Assembly (NCBI GenBank): GCA_937982665.1
Contig: CALJLD010000122.1
Coordinates: 1-16,392, forward strand
Length of the DNA stretch: 16,392 nt
Source of the DNA: an uncultured Planctomycetales bacterium
GTDB lineage: Bacteria > Planctomycetota > Planctomycetia > Pirellulales > S012-138
Direction: 5' to 3'
Shown: one piece after another, positions 1 to 6,601 of the stretch
How positions within the stretch are numbered: the stretch's first letter is position 1
Layout: the number at the start of each line of letters is the position of its first letter
Position numbers and translations under genes: made by a program
Notes under the pieces: model-generated
Told to the model about the DNA's origin: nothing
Seen by the model: the letters and a program-made list of their open reading frames with translations, nothing else
The model's database searches: none

Positions 1-3000
1 CTACGTCACGGTGAACTCATCGTTCTTGCGCCGCAGCAAGTCGTGCAGTTCGGCCTGCATCAGCCCATAGGACTTGGCCAGGAGTTTGAGTGGGTGGATG
101 GTTGGCTTGGTGGTGCCTTGTTCCATTTGCATTTTGCAAGCGCTGCACTCCGTGGCGCCGAACTGGAAGTCGCTTTGTCGCACGCGCGAAATCAAACCCC
201 AGCCAGCGCGAAGGCTTGTCCGATAGTTGTGCTTCTTCAAGCCGAATGTGCCGGCCATTCCGGAGCAGCCTTCATCAATCTTGCGAATAACCATTCCCGG
301 CACCAATCGCAATAACTCCAAGCCGGGCGTGCCCGTTTCCAGCGCTTTGAGGTGGCAGGGCGTGTGATAGGCCAGCGTGCCGGCGAGTGGATGAAAATCC
401 AGTCGCAGTTCGCCTTGATCGTGCAGGCGAAGCAAGTATTCGCAAACCTCACTTGTGTTCTCGGCCACCAACTTCGCATCGGGAGAATCAACGAGCGATT
501 GATACTCGCGCGTCAAGCACAGCACCGCGGCAGGCTCTGTTGCGATAATGTGGTAACCCTGGCGCACGCATTCGGCCAAGATGGCGAGGTTGTGCTCGGC
601 GACTTTTCGCGCGCGGTCCAGGTTGCCGACACTGATCATCGACATGCCTGAAAGCTTTTGCTTGGGCGGCACGTAGACGGCAATGCCGTGCCGTTCCAAG
701 ATGGCCACCACCGCATCGCCCAGTTCCGGATCGTGATAATTAACGTAGTGGTCAAAGAAGTAGGCCACTTTGCGATCACTGCGCATGGTTGGTCGCGTCA
801 GTCGGCGACGATGCGCCGAATGCAAGAACGTGCGCTTTGCATACTTTGGCAACTTCCTGCCCTGCGCGAGCCCCACCGTCTTTTCCATCAACCACCGCAC
901 CGTGCGGCTGCGGAGCATTCGATTGGCGAGTTTTGGATTGCTTGTAATTCGGCCCAGGATATCTAACCGAGACACGATCCAATCGCTGAACGATAACCCT
1001 TTCTCGGCGGCGAATTGCCCTCTGGCTTCTGTCATCAGCCGCGGGATATCAACACCTGCCGGACATTCCAAGCGACACATGTGGCAGTTGACGCACAGAT
1101 CGACAAGTTCCTTGAAGTCCTCCGAGCCAATGGCCTCTTTGCCCAATTCGCCGGAGATCAAAGCCCTCATCATGTTGGCCTTTGCCCTGGGCGCGGCAAT
1201 CTCCGCTGGCACGGTGCGGAACAACGGGCACATGCGCTCAATCGGTGACTGCGTGCGGCAATCGCCACAACCGTTGCATTGCCAGGCGGCATTCAGTGCT
1301 TCCTCGCGGCTCCACTCCAGCTGAAGTGTGATCAACTGCGAATCCGGCTTGGGGATTTCGTCCTCAGCTTCGCGCTCTTCCGTGAGTTGCTCAATTGGCA
1401 ATTCCGGTTGTGAATCAAATGCTGAAGGGCCGGCCTTTCCTGGGCTTCGTTGCGATGAAGACCCAACGTCGGTGAAATCCCATCGCGGTCGGAAGTTCGC
1501 CAGCGGCGTGTCTCTTCGCGGCGCGAACATCCCTGTCGACTCTTCGCCCAAGGCGTTTCGATTGACCATGCCGGTAATCTTGCCAGGGTTCAGCAAATTG
1601 TCCGGATCGAACGCCTTCTTGACTTCCCGAAAGACATTCAAGAATGCATCATCTCGTTGCCGCGTCAGATACGGCGTGCGAGTGAGGCCCAAGCCTGCAC
1701 CGCCTGAAATTGAACCTCCCAGCGATAGCGCTTCGGCATAAATGCGGTCTGCAAAGTCCGGCAGCCTGGCGATCTGTTCTTCGCTGGCCGGATCAATGAT
1801 CGGACGGATTTGCAACCTGCCGGCGGCAGCGTGGGCAAAGATGGCGGCCGTGAGTTGTTGCTCCTTGAGAGTGTTTTGCGCCGCCACAATCATCTGCGGT
1901 AATGATTCCGGCGGGACGACGATGTCCTCCGCAAACGGAACTGGGCGACTTCGCCCCCCCAGTCGATAGAACAATGGCGCCACCGGCGTGGCCAACTGCC
2001 AGAAGAGCTGAAACTCCTCTTCGTCAAACGCCTGGCGCGAGTCAAACGCCAATCGCTTGCGACGCCGAATGCGATCCACAGTCTTCTGCAGTTGATCGCG
2101 CACATCGACAAGGTCATCGGCCTCCTGCTCGATGAACAGCATCGCCTCGGCCGTGGGCGGGACAACCAGTTCGTAGAACGAGTCCCACTCTCGGGCGAGC
2201 ATCAGTTGACGGCGATCGATCAGATCGCACGCGGAGGGTGACATCGCCGCGGCTTCAATTGCTCCGCGGGCGGCTTTCTCCAATGAATCAAAAAACAACA
2301 GCGCCGCCGCGCGATATCGCGGAACTGGCGAAGTCGCGATTGTGGCTTCCGTGACAATGGCCAGCGTGCCTTCGGAGCCGACGAACAACTCGCGGAAGTC
2401 GATTTCGCCGCTCTCCGCCCATCTGGGTTGCAGGTAATAGCCCAGGTCCAAGTCGCTTTCCCCGGCTGCCTCGATTGTTGCTTTGTTGGATTTCAGCAGC
2501 GAAACGAGCCCAGCCTGCAGCCTGCTGTTGGCTTCATGCTCCGGTTTGCTTTCCGGCGTTCCAACGTCAAGCACCGTGCCGTCGGCCAACACTACTTGCA
2601 ATGCTTGAACAGATTTGCGGATGCCACCGTACTTCAATCCGCGACTGCCGGTGGCATTGACACCCAACATTCCGCCCAACGTGCCTGCTTTGCGATTATG
2701 CGGCTGAGGGCCGATTTGCTTTCCACGTTCATGCAAGAATGCGTTGAGCCGTTCATACGCGATACCTGGTTGTATGCGAATGCTCTGCTCTTGCTCTCCC
2801 AGCACGCGGCGCATGTTGCGCGAGAAGTCCAACACAATGCCGCGGCCCAGGCTTTCTCCCGCCAGACCCGTGCCTGCTCCGCGCGGATGCACTTCCAATT
2901 TGTGTTCATGGCAATAGCCCAAACACGCAGAGACGTCAGCCGTGGATTGAGGAAAGACAACCGCCGTGGGTACAATCCGCATCAGGCTGGCGTCCGTGGC

Positions 3001-3090
3001 ATACAACTGCCGCGTGACGTCACCGGAGATCACCTCGCCAGTCAACAGCCCTCGCAAGTCTTCGACAATTCGCGAGCGCTGTTGTTCCAT
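1..3090 (-). CDS. FAD-binding and Fe-S-binding oxidoreductase, YdiJ/D-lactate dehydrogenase-like, with altered active site
   Basis: A 1029-residue, apparently complete fusion of a GlcD-type FAD oxidase with a GlpC-type Fe-S/CCG module. Seen: an FAD-binding PCMH region (PRGAGTGLAGES at 69-80, GTLGGMLGVNATGSRG at 136-151, FVGSEGTLAIVTEA at 236-249); a FAD-oxidase C-terminal region at about 255-505; two 4Fe-4S motifs (C605, C608, C611, C621 and C666, C669, C672, C676); and CCG-like regions at about 775-990 with C912, C942, C982 and C985. The first CCG half (NYHDPELG, LSGMSM) has no cysteines and the second reads GCSGMAG instead of CCG. Family members oxidise 2-hydroxyacids and pass electrons to quinone or Fe-S acceptors. 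Oddity: the usual GHxxxGxLH and GEHG motifs read AHAAAGRLQ (H420, Q427) and GGAGLG (463-468), so the substrate cannot be inferred. The ATG start fits the N-terminus, but no clear ribosome site precedes it. Upstream on the same strand is the zinc-ribbon membrane gene, 89 bases away, possibly co-transcribed. Confidence 0.93.
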   Translation of the reverse strand: MEQQRSRIVEDLRGLLTGEVISGDVTRQLYATDASLMRIVPTAVVFPQSTADVSACLGYCHEHKLEVHPRGAGTGLAGESLGRGIVLDFSRNMRRVLGEQEQSIRIQPGIAYERLNAFLHERGKQIGPQPHNRKAGTLGGMLGVNATGSRGLKYGGIRKSVQALQVVLADGTVLDVGTPESKPEHEANSRLQAGLVSLLKSNKATIEAAGESDLDLGYYLQPRWAESGEIDFRELFVGSEGTLAIVTEATIATSPVPRYRAAALLFFDSLEKAARGAIEAAAMSPSACDLIDRRQLMLAREWDSFYELVVPPTAEAMLFIEQEADDLVDVRDQLQKTVDRIRRRKRLAFDSRQAFDEEEFQLFWQLATPVAPLFYRLGGRSRPVPFAEDIVVPPESLPQMIVAAQNTLKEQQLTAAIFAHAAAGRLQIRPIIDPASEEQIARLPDFADRIYAEALSLGGSISGGAGLGLTRTPYLTRQRDDAFLNVFREVKKAFDPDNLLNPGKITGMVNRNALGEESTGMFAPRRDTPLANFRPRWDFTDVGSSSQRSPGKAGPSAFDSQPELPIEQLTEEREAEDEIPKPDSQLITLQLEWSREEALNAAWQCNGCGDCRTQSPIERMCPLFRTVPAEIAAPRAKANMMRALISGELGKEAIGSEDFKELVDLCVNCHMCRLECPAGVDIPRLMTEARGQFAAEKGLSFSDWIVSRLDILGRITSNPKLANRMLRSRTVRWLMEKTVGLAQGRKLPKYAKRTFLHSAHRRRLTRPTMRSDRKVAYFFDHYVNYHDPELGDAVVAILERHGIAVYVPPKQKLSGMSMISVGNLDRARKVAEHNLAILAECVRQGYHIIATEPAAVLCLTREYQSLVDSPDAKLVAENTSEVCEYLLRLHDQGELRLDFHPLAGTLAYHTPCHLKALETGTPGLELLRLVPGMVIRKIDEGCSGMAGTFGLKKHNYRTSLRAGWGLISRVRQSDFQFGATECSACKMQMEQGTTKPTIHPLKLLAKSYGLMQAELHDLLRRKNDEFTVT

Positions 3091-3179
3091 GGCCAGAAAA
3101 GCAAAGATGAATTGGCGTCGGAGTGCTCAACAATGTCTGACGCGGCCAATCCAATGAAGCAGAACCAAAAGCGAATGAA

Positions 3180-3638
3180 CTACGTGCGAATGCGAGCCGC
3201 CTGTTGCCGAAATTTCTCGTGCGTCTCCAGGTCGAAGGGGCCATGGTTCTCCACGTTGCCGCCCAACCCTCGATACATGGCCCCGCAGCGGTAACATGTC
3301 AGGACTTCGCCCACCGCAAAATACAGCAACAGGTCAATCGCCGCGACCGCAAACAAGCTCACAAATGTCAGCCACAGCATGTAGTAGTACCAAGCGATAC
3401 AGCTGACGACGAAGCCAATCACGACAATGGTCACGCCCAATCGCTGCGGAAAATCCTTGCGAAGAAAGAGCTCCTTGCACGGACAGGCCAGGCATTGGTG
3501 CAGTTGCCCATCGGCAATCGCGCCAGGCGGAAATTCAACCGTGACTCCGCAAGCGGGACAGTCCATCCCCGCAGCATCCAACTCAGGATACGTGCGAACA
3601 TGAGCGTCACATTTCGGACAAGCAAACGTAACTTGCAA
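3180..3638 (-). CDS. Small zinc-ribbon membrane protein of unknown function
   Basis: A 152-residue protein that I cannot name. Seen: an N-terminal zinc-ribbon-like unit (C7/C10 and C27/C30, as CPKC and CPAC), then CLACPC at 49-54, two hydrophobic segments at about 67-89 and 90-110 separated by little more than a turn, then CYRC at 115-118 and a polar tail. C49/C52 and C115/C118 could together form a second zinc ribbon, with the membrane hairpin inserted in its loop. The tail GPFDLETHEKFRQQAARIR is charged and probably cytoplasmic. The start is TTG: no ATG or GTG lies in frame upstream, and an AAGGA ribosome site sits 9 bases before it. The neighbour downstream on the same strand is the FAD/Fe-S oxidoreductase. 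An operon is possible, but a functional link is only a guess. Coding is supported by the motif layout and by one uninterrupted frame with sensible membrane segments. Confidence 0.82.
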   Translation of the reverse strand: MQVTFACPKCDAHVRTYPELDAAGMDCPACGVTVEFPPGAIADGQLHQCLACPCKELFLRKDFPQRLGVTIVVIGFVVSCIAWYYYMLWLTFVSLFAVAAIDLLLYFAVGEVLTCYRCGAMYRGLGGNVENHGPFDLETHEKFRQQAARIRT

Positions 3639-3867
3639 AACATCAGGTCCTTGGGCAGGTGACCCTGGAACGGACGATTCTCAACGAGCGAAGCCCGTGT
3701 TTGCGAATCAAACAGCCGATATGCATGATAGCGCGCAACTATCGTCGCGTCGATAACCGGGCGATAGCCGTTTGGACCGCTATTTGCGTTTCCCGAACTC
3801 TCTCCCTTGCGTTGGCCTGAGTCTTTGGCGTTAATTGAGGACTCAAACCTGCCGACGCAGCAAGACC
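3639..3867. other. Divergent intergenic region between the zinc-ribbon gene and moaA
   Basis: This 229-base gap must carry the promoters for both directions. No convincing sigma-70 promoter can be picked by eye. There is a short inverted repeat, TATCG (3740-3744) with CGATA (3751-3755). CTATCG (3739-3744) also pairs with CGATAG at 3762-3767. This could be an operator, but such short repeats arise by chance. Long open frames that cross the gap are shadows of moaA or lack recognisable protein features. Confidence 0.35.
3648..3652 (-). promoter_or_regulatory. Ribosome binding site deciding the TTG start of the zinc-ribbon gene
   Basis: On the minus strand AAGGA lies 9 bases before the TTG at 3638. 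A nearby ATG (3641-3643) is out of frame with the zinc-ribbon protein. This supports TTG as the real start and is one of only three good Shine-Dalgarno sites in the window. Confidence 0.5.
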
Positions 3868-4887
3868 ATGCCCTACCTCGATCAGCCACTTTTTGACCGA
3901 TTTGGCCGCCGACACTCCGACTTGCGGGTGGCGGTCACGGATCGCTGCAACATCCGTTGCTTTTATTGCATGCCGGCGGAGAACGTCCAATTCAAGCCGC
4001 GCGAGGAGTTGCTCACCTTCGAGGAGATCACGCGGTTTGTGAGCGTTGCGGCTCGGATGGGTGTCAGCAAAGTTCGCCTCACTGGCGGAGAGCCGCTGGT
4101 TCGCCAAGACTTGCCAGAGCTGATCCGCCAGATCAGAGCGATCGAAGCTATCGAGGATATCGCGCTGACCACCAACGGGATGCTGCTGGCCGAACACGCT
4201 CAGCCGCTTCGCGCTGCGGGACTTGACCGCTTGAACATCAGCCTGGATGCGCTTTCGGAAGAAGCGTTCGAGCGGATTACGCGCCGGCAAGGTTTGGATC
4301 GTGTGTTGCAAGGCATCTTTGCCGCACAGGAAGCCGGCTTCAGCAAAATCAAGATCAATGCCGTGGCCATTCGCGGAATTACGGAAGCGGAGGTCTTGCC
4401 GTTTGGGCAGTTTGCCCGCCAGCATGATTTCGAAGTCCGCTTCATCGAGTTTATGCCCTTGGACGCGGACGACGCCTGGCAGCGCGACCGCGTGCTTCCC
4501 GGCGAGCAGATCCGTAAGATTCTGGAGGAGGGCATCGCGCCCTTGAAGCCAGTGCCGCGCGATGATCCCAGCCAGCCGGCAACGGACTATGTCTTTGCGG
4601 ACGGCCGCGGAAAGATCGGTTTTATTAACCCGGTCACGCAGCCATTCTGCCATGATTGCAATCGCCTGCGGCTGACTGCCGAAGGTCAGGTCCGCAACTG
4701 CCTTTTCTCAATTGAAGAGTGGGACGCGCGCGCGGTCATGCGCGGCAATGGCGATAAAGAGCCTGGCAGCGACGAAGACCTGGCGCGCCTGGTGCATGAA
4801 TCGATCGCCGCAAAGAAAGCCGGACATGGGATTGACTCGGACGAGTTCGTAAAGCCGGATCGGGCGATGTATCAAATCGGCGGTTGA
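3868..4887 (+). CDS. moaA: GTP 3',8-cyclase MoaA (molybdenum cofactor biosynthesis)
   Basis: A radical-SAM enzyme that, with MoaC, converts GTP to cyclic pyranopterin monophosphate, the first step of molybdenum cofactor synthesis in the cytoplasm. Seen: TDRCNIRCFYCMP with the CxxxCxxC SAM-cluster cysteines at C27, C31 and C34; LTGGEP at 71-76; the C-terminal second-cluster cysteines C261, C264 and C278 (FCHDCNRLR and NCLFS); and a terminal Gly-Gly, which is needed for activity in characterised MoaA. The length of 339 residues is normal. The frame is open from a TTG at 3835, but I chose the ATG at 3868 because MPYLDQPLFDRFGR gives the usual short lead before the SAM motif. Neither start has a strong ribosome site. 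No other moa, moe or mob gene is in the window, so moaA stands alone here. The neighbour behind it is a gap of about 330 bases with hairpin repeats. Confidence 0.96.
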   Translation: MPYLDQPLFDRFGRRHSDLRVAVTDRCNIRCFYCMPAENVQFKPREELLTFEEITRFVSVAARMGVSKVRLTGGEPLVRQDLPELIRQIRAIEAIEDIALTTNGMLLAEHAQPLRAAGLDRLNISLDALSEEAFERITRRQGLDRVLQGIFAAQEAGFSKIKINAVAIRGITEAEVLPFGQFARQHDFEVRFIEFMPLDADDAWQRDRVLPGEQIRKILEEGIAPLKPVPRDDPSQPATDYVFADGRGKIGFINPVTQPFCHDCNRLRLTAEGQVRNCLFSIEEWDARAVMRGNGDKEPGSDEDLARLVHESIAAKKAGHGIDSDEFVKPDRAMYQIGG

Positions 4888-4970
4888 AAACCTTCGTTCG
4901 GAGTACTACGGCTAAGGGTGAACTCCGCGAGAGCAATCAAAGTCGCCGGTATCTGGAAACAATGCGTATT

Positions 4971-5001
4971 CACTGCTGGGCAAGCCAGCAGTGGCACCCG
5001 A
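4971..5001 (-). repeat. Hairpin repeat, copy 1 (GCTTGC-core family)
   Basis: A perfect inverted repeat: CACTGCTGG (4971-4979) and CCAGCAGTG (4985-4993) around a 5-base loop. The flank to 5001 reads, on the minus strand, TCGGGTGCCAC, exactly the lead of copy 3. I have the impression that such hairpins are dispersed in planctomycete genomes, but that needs a genome search. It could also act as a transcription stop after moaA, although no T-tract follows. Confidence 0.65.
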
Positions 5002-5011
5002 CGAAGATGCT

Positions 5012-5227
5012 CTAACTAACAAGAAACAATAAGCAATGCTGGGCAAGCCTGCAGTGGCGCCCCAAATTGTTAGAGTTCAACAACTCGGGTGCCACGGGAA
5101 GCTTGCTTCCCGTGCTCGCCGGTTCACGGCCAGGCATTGCCGCCCGTAGGTCAAGCAGTTTGACGCGAGCACGAACTTCGGCCAATCGAACGCTCTGGAG
5201 ATCTTCAAACGCGATTGGAAGAGTCAC
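5012..5227 (-). CDS. Possible small ORF translationally coupled to the TlpA-like gene (doubtful)
   Basis: An open frame of 71 codons starting at GTG (5225-5227), whose GTGA overlaps the stop of the TlpA-like gene, a layout typical of coupled genes. The first 30 or so residues (LPIAFEDLQSVRLAEVRARV and on) look protein-like, helical and charged. From about residue 35 the frame runs through hairpin copies 3 and 2 and has no recognisable character. It could be a short real gene, the decayed remnant of a longer one cut by the repeats, or chance. I recognise no family. Confidence 0.22.
   Translation of the reverse strand: MTLPIAFEDLQSVRLAEVRARVKLLDLRAAMPGREPASTGSKLPVAPELLNSNNLGRHCRLAQHCLLFLVS
5035..5063 (-). 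repeat. Hairpin repeat, copy 2 (degenerate)
   Basis: This keeps the TGGGCAAGCC core of copy 1 (GGCTTGCCCA on the minus strand) and a GGCGCC flank in place of GGTGCC. The arms pair at about 7 of 9 positions, so it is a decayed copy. It lies between CTCTAAC (5010-5016) and GTTAGAG (5069-5075), a perfect 7-base inverted repeat that may mark an outer stem or an insertion boundary. Confidence 0.5.
5085..5114 (+). repeat. Hairpin repeat, copy 3 (inverted orientation)
   Basis: TCGGGTGCCAC at 5085-5095 matches the reverse complement of the copy 1 flank base for base. It runs into a perfect 10-base inverted repeat, CACGGGAAGC (5093-5102) and GCTTCCCGTG (5105-5114), with a 2-base TT centre. Arm sequences differ from copy 1, but the GCTTG centre and the CAC/GTG ends are shared. 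This suggests that the fold and ends are conserved more than the arms. Copies 1 and 3 face opposite ways. Confidence 0.65.
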
Positions 5228-6591
5228 TCTTCCGTCAAAAGCTCTTCGATCAACGCTTCAAACTCCGCCCGCAACTCTTCGTGAGCCTTGCCTGTTGCAG
5301 GGCCGGAGAAACCGCTGTAAACCGCGCGGACCCGGCCATTGCCGTGCAGGAAGATCGTTGTTGGATACGAGCGAATGCGGTCCAAAGCCGGAAACGCTTC
5401 GCTGGCGAGTGCTTTGTCGGAAAGGCCTGCCAGCAGCACGGGATACGTCACTTCGTGCCGGTCGATATAGCTTTGCACCTGGGCGACGTCGCGCTGGAAG
5501 TCACCGGTGTGCTCAAACGCCAGCCCCATGATGGTCAATCCTCGCGGTCCGAACTTCGCGTCCAACTCGCCAAGATAGCTGGCAGCGTCATGACAGTTGG
5601 GACACCAGGAACCGAAGATCTCGATGATTCGCGCCTTGCCGGCGAACTTCTCATCGGCCAGCGAAACGCGATTGCCTTCCAGGTCCGGGAAGACGAGGTC
5701 CGCCAGCGGAACAGAATCAACCCACTTGGTCTGCTGAAAGCCATTGGGCAATTCCGCCGTCTCATCGCGTTCCGCGATCCACTCTTCGTGCCATGTTTCT
5801 GATGACCAAAAATCCCCTTCGATAGCGCCGTCTGCATTCAGTTGCCCATGAAACAGGAAGGCATGCGCTCCGTCAAAGCAGGAGAGTCTCAAGTATAGAT
5901 CGCCAATTGCCCGCGCCGCGTGCTTAGATGGCGGGTTCGGGTCAACCACCTCTGCCGACAGATACCGATAGTCTCCCGTCGTCGTCAGGAATGTTCCCCA
6001 CGGTACGCCAGACTCCGTCTCCTGGAAGACGGCCACCGCTGGTTCAGAGCTTTCAGAGAAGCGCACAGACCAGCGGCCAAGATATTTTTCCCAAAGCTGC
6101 TCGTGGGCGATCTTAGGGCGATCTTCCGGTTCCCCTGCATGCCACTTGGCCGTGAAATCCAACCTGCTCCACTTACCTTCGCCACGGCGTTTGGCAAAAG
6201 TGCCTTGCAGCGAACGTCCGTCATCGGCAGGCTTTGCGACAATCTGCGAATCGTAATGAGGAAACCGCAGCGTCAGTTCGCCGTCGGAGAAGTTGAGTTC
6301 GGGGACTTTGATTTTTTCCGGACCATTGATGATGGTCGCAGCGAAGTACTGCCCATCGTCTTGCAGGATCAGCCCAAAGGGGAGCGGTCCGCCTGGTGAT
6401 TTCAACTCGGCCAGCCAATACCCGGCAACGGGCCGCGGCTCGTCCTCAGCAACCGTCTGAGCTGTTTTGACGTTGACGCTCGCTGGCGGTTGTTGGGCAG
6501 GTTGTTCACATCCGCAAACACCGCTGAGCAACAGTCCGCCAAGCAGCGCTGCGAACAGACGCGTCATACGTGTGACATGTGCATTGTGCAT
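5224..6591 (-). CDS. TlpA-like lipoprotein thiol-disulfide oxidoreductase with a duplicated N-terminal domain
   Basis: A predicted lipoprotein whose C-terminal third is a redoxin/TlpA domain. The catalytic motif is WCPNC at about residues 329-333, followed by the family cis-proline segment (RSYPTTIFLHGNGRV). Such proteins reduce or exchange disulfides outside the cytoplasmic membrane. The N-terminus has a hydrophobic stretch (LFAALLGGLLLSG) and an acceptable lipobox VCGC. Between signal and redoxin lie about 230 residues, beta-rich, that look like two related copies: each begins with a GYW or GRW, contains a GTF, and ends near a W-rich segment (KWSRLDF; FWSSETWHEEW). Starts: GTG 6609, ATG 6591 and ATG 6567 are all in frame. 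I use 6591 because AAGAG lies about 8 bases upstream; 6567 gives the most compact lipoprotein signal. The GTG would overlap the permease stop by 8 bases. The upstream neighbour is the ABC permease, likely on the same transcript. Confidence 0.9.
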   Translation of the reverse strand: MHNAHVTRMTRLFAALLGGLLLSGVCGCEQPAQQPPASVNVKTAQTVAEDEPRPVAGYWLAELKSPGGPLPFGLILQDDGQYFAATIINGPEKIKVPELNFSDGELTLRFPHYDSQIVAKPADDGRSLQGTFAKRRGEGKWSRLDFTAKWHAGEPEDRPKIAHEQLWEKYLGRWSVRFSESSEPAVAVFQETESGVPWGTFLTTTGDYRYLSAEVVDPNPPSKHAARAIGDLYLRLSCFDGAHAFLFHGQLNADGAIEGDFWSSETWHEEWIAERDETAELPNGFQQTKWVDSVPLADLVFPDLEGNRVSLADEKFAGKARIIEIFGSWCPNCHDAASYLGELDAKFGPRGLTIMGLAFEHTGDFQRDVAQVQSYIDRHEVTYPVLLAGLSDKALASEAFPALDRIRSYPTTIFLHGNGRVRAVYSGFSGPATGKAHEELRAEFEALIEELLTEE

Positions 6592-6601
6592 TTGGCAGCT
6601 C

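Noticed and set aside
2428..3294. A 288-codon plus-strand frame opposite the oxidoreductase start.
   Set aside because: It is antisense to conserved FAD-binding motifs and has no domain of its own.
3739..4653. A 304-codon open frame on the minus strand opposite moaA.
   Set aside because: It lies almost wholly opposite the clearly identified moaA, has no recognisable motif, and is typical of the antisense frame of a GC-rich gene.
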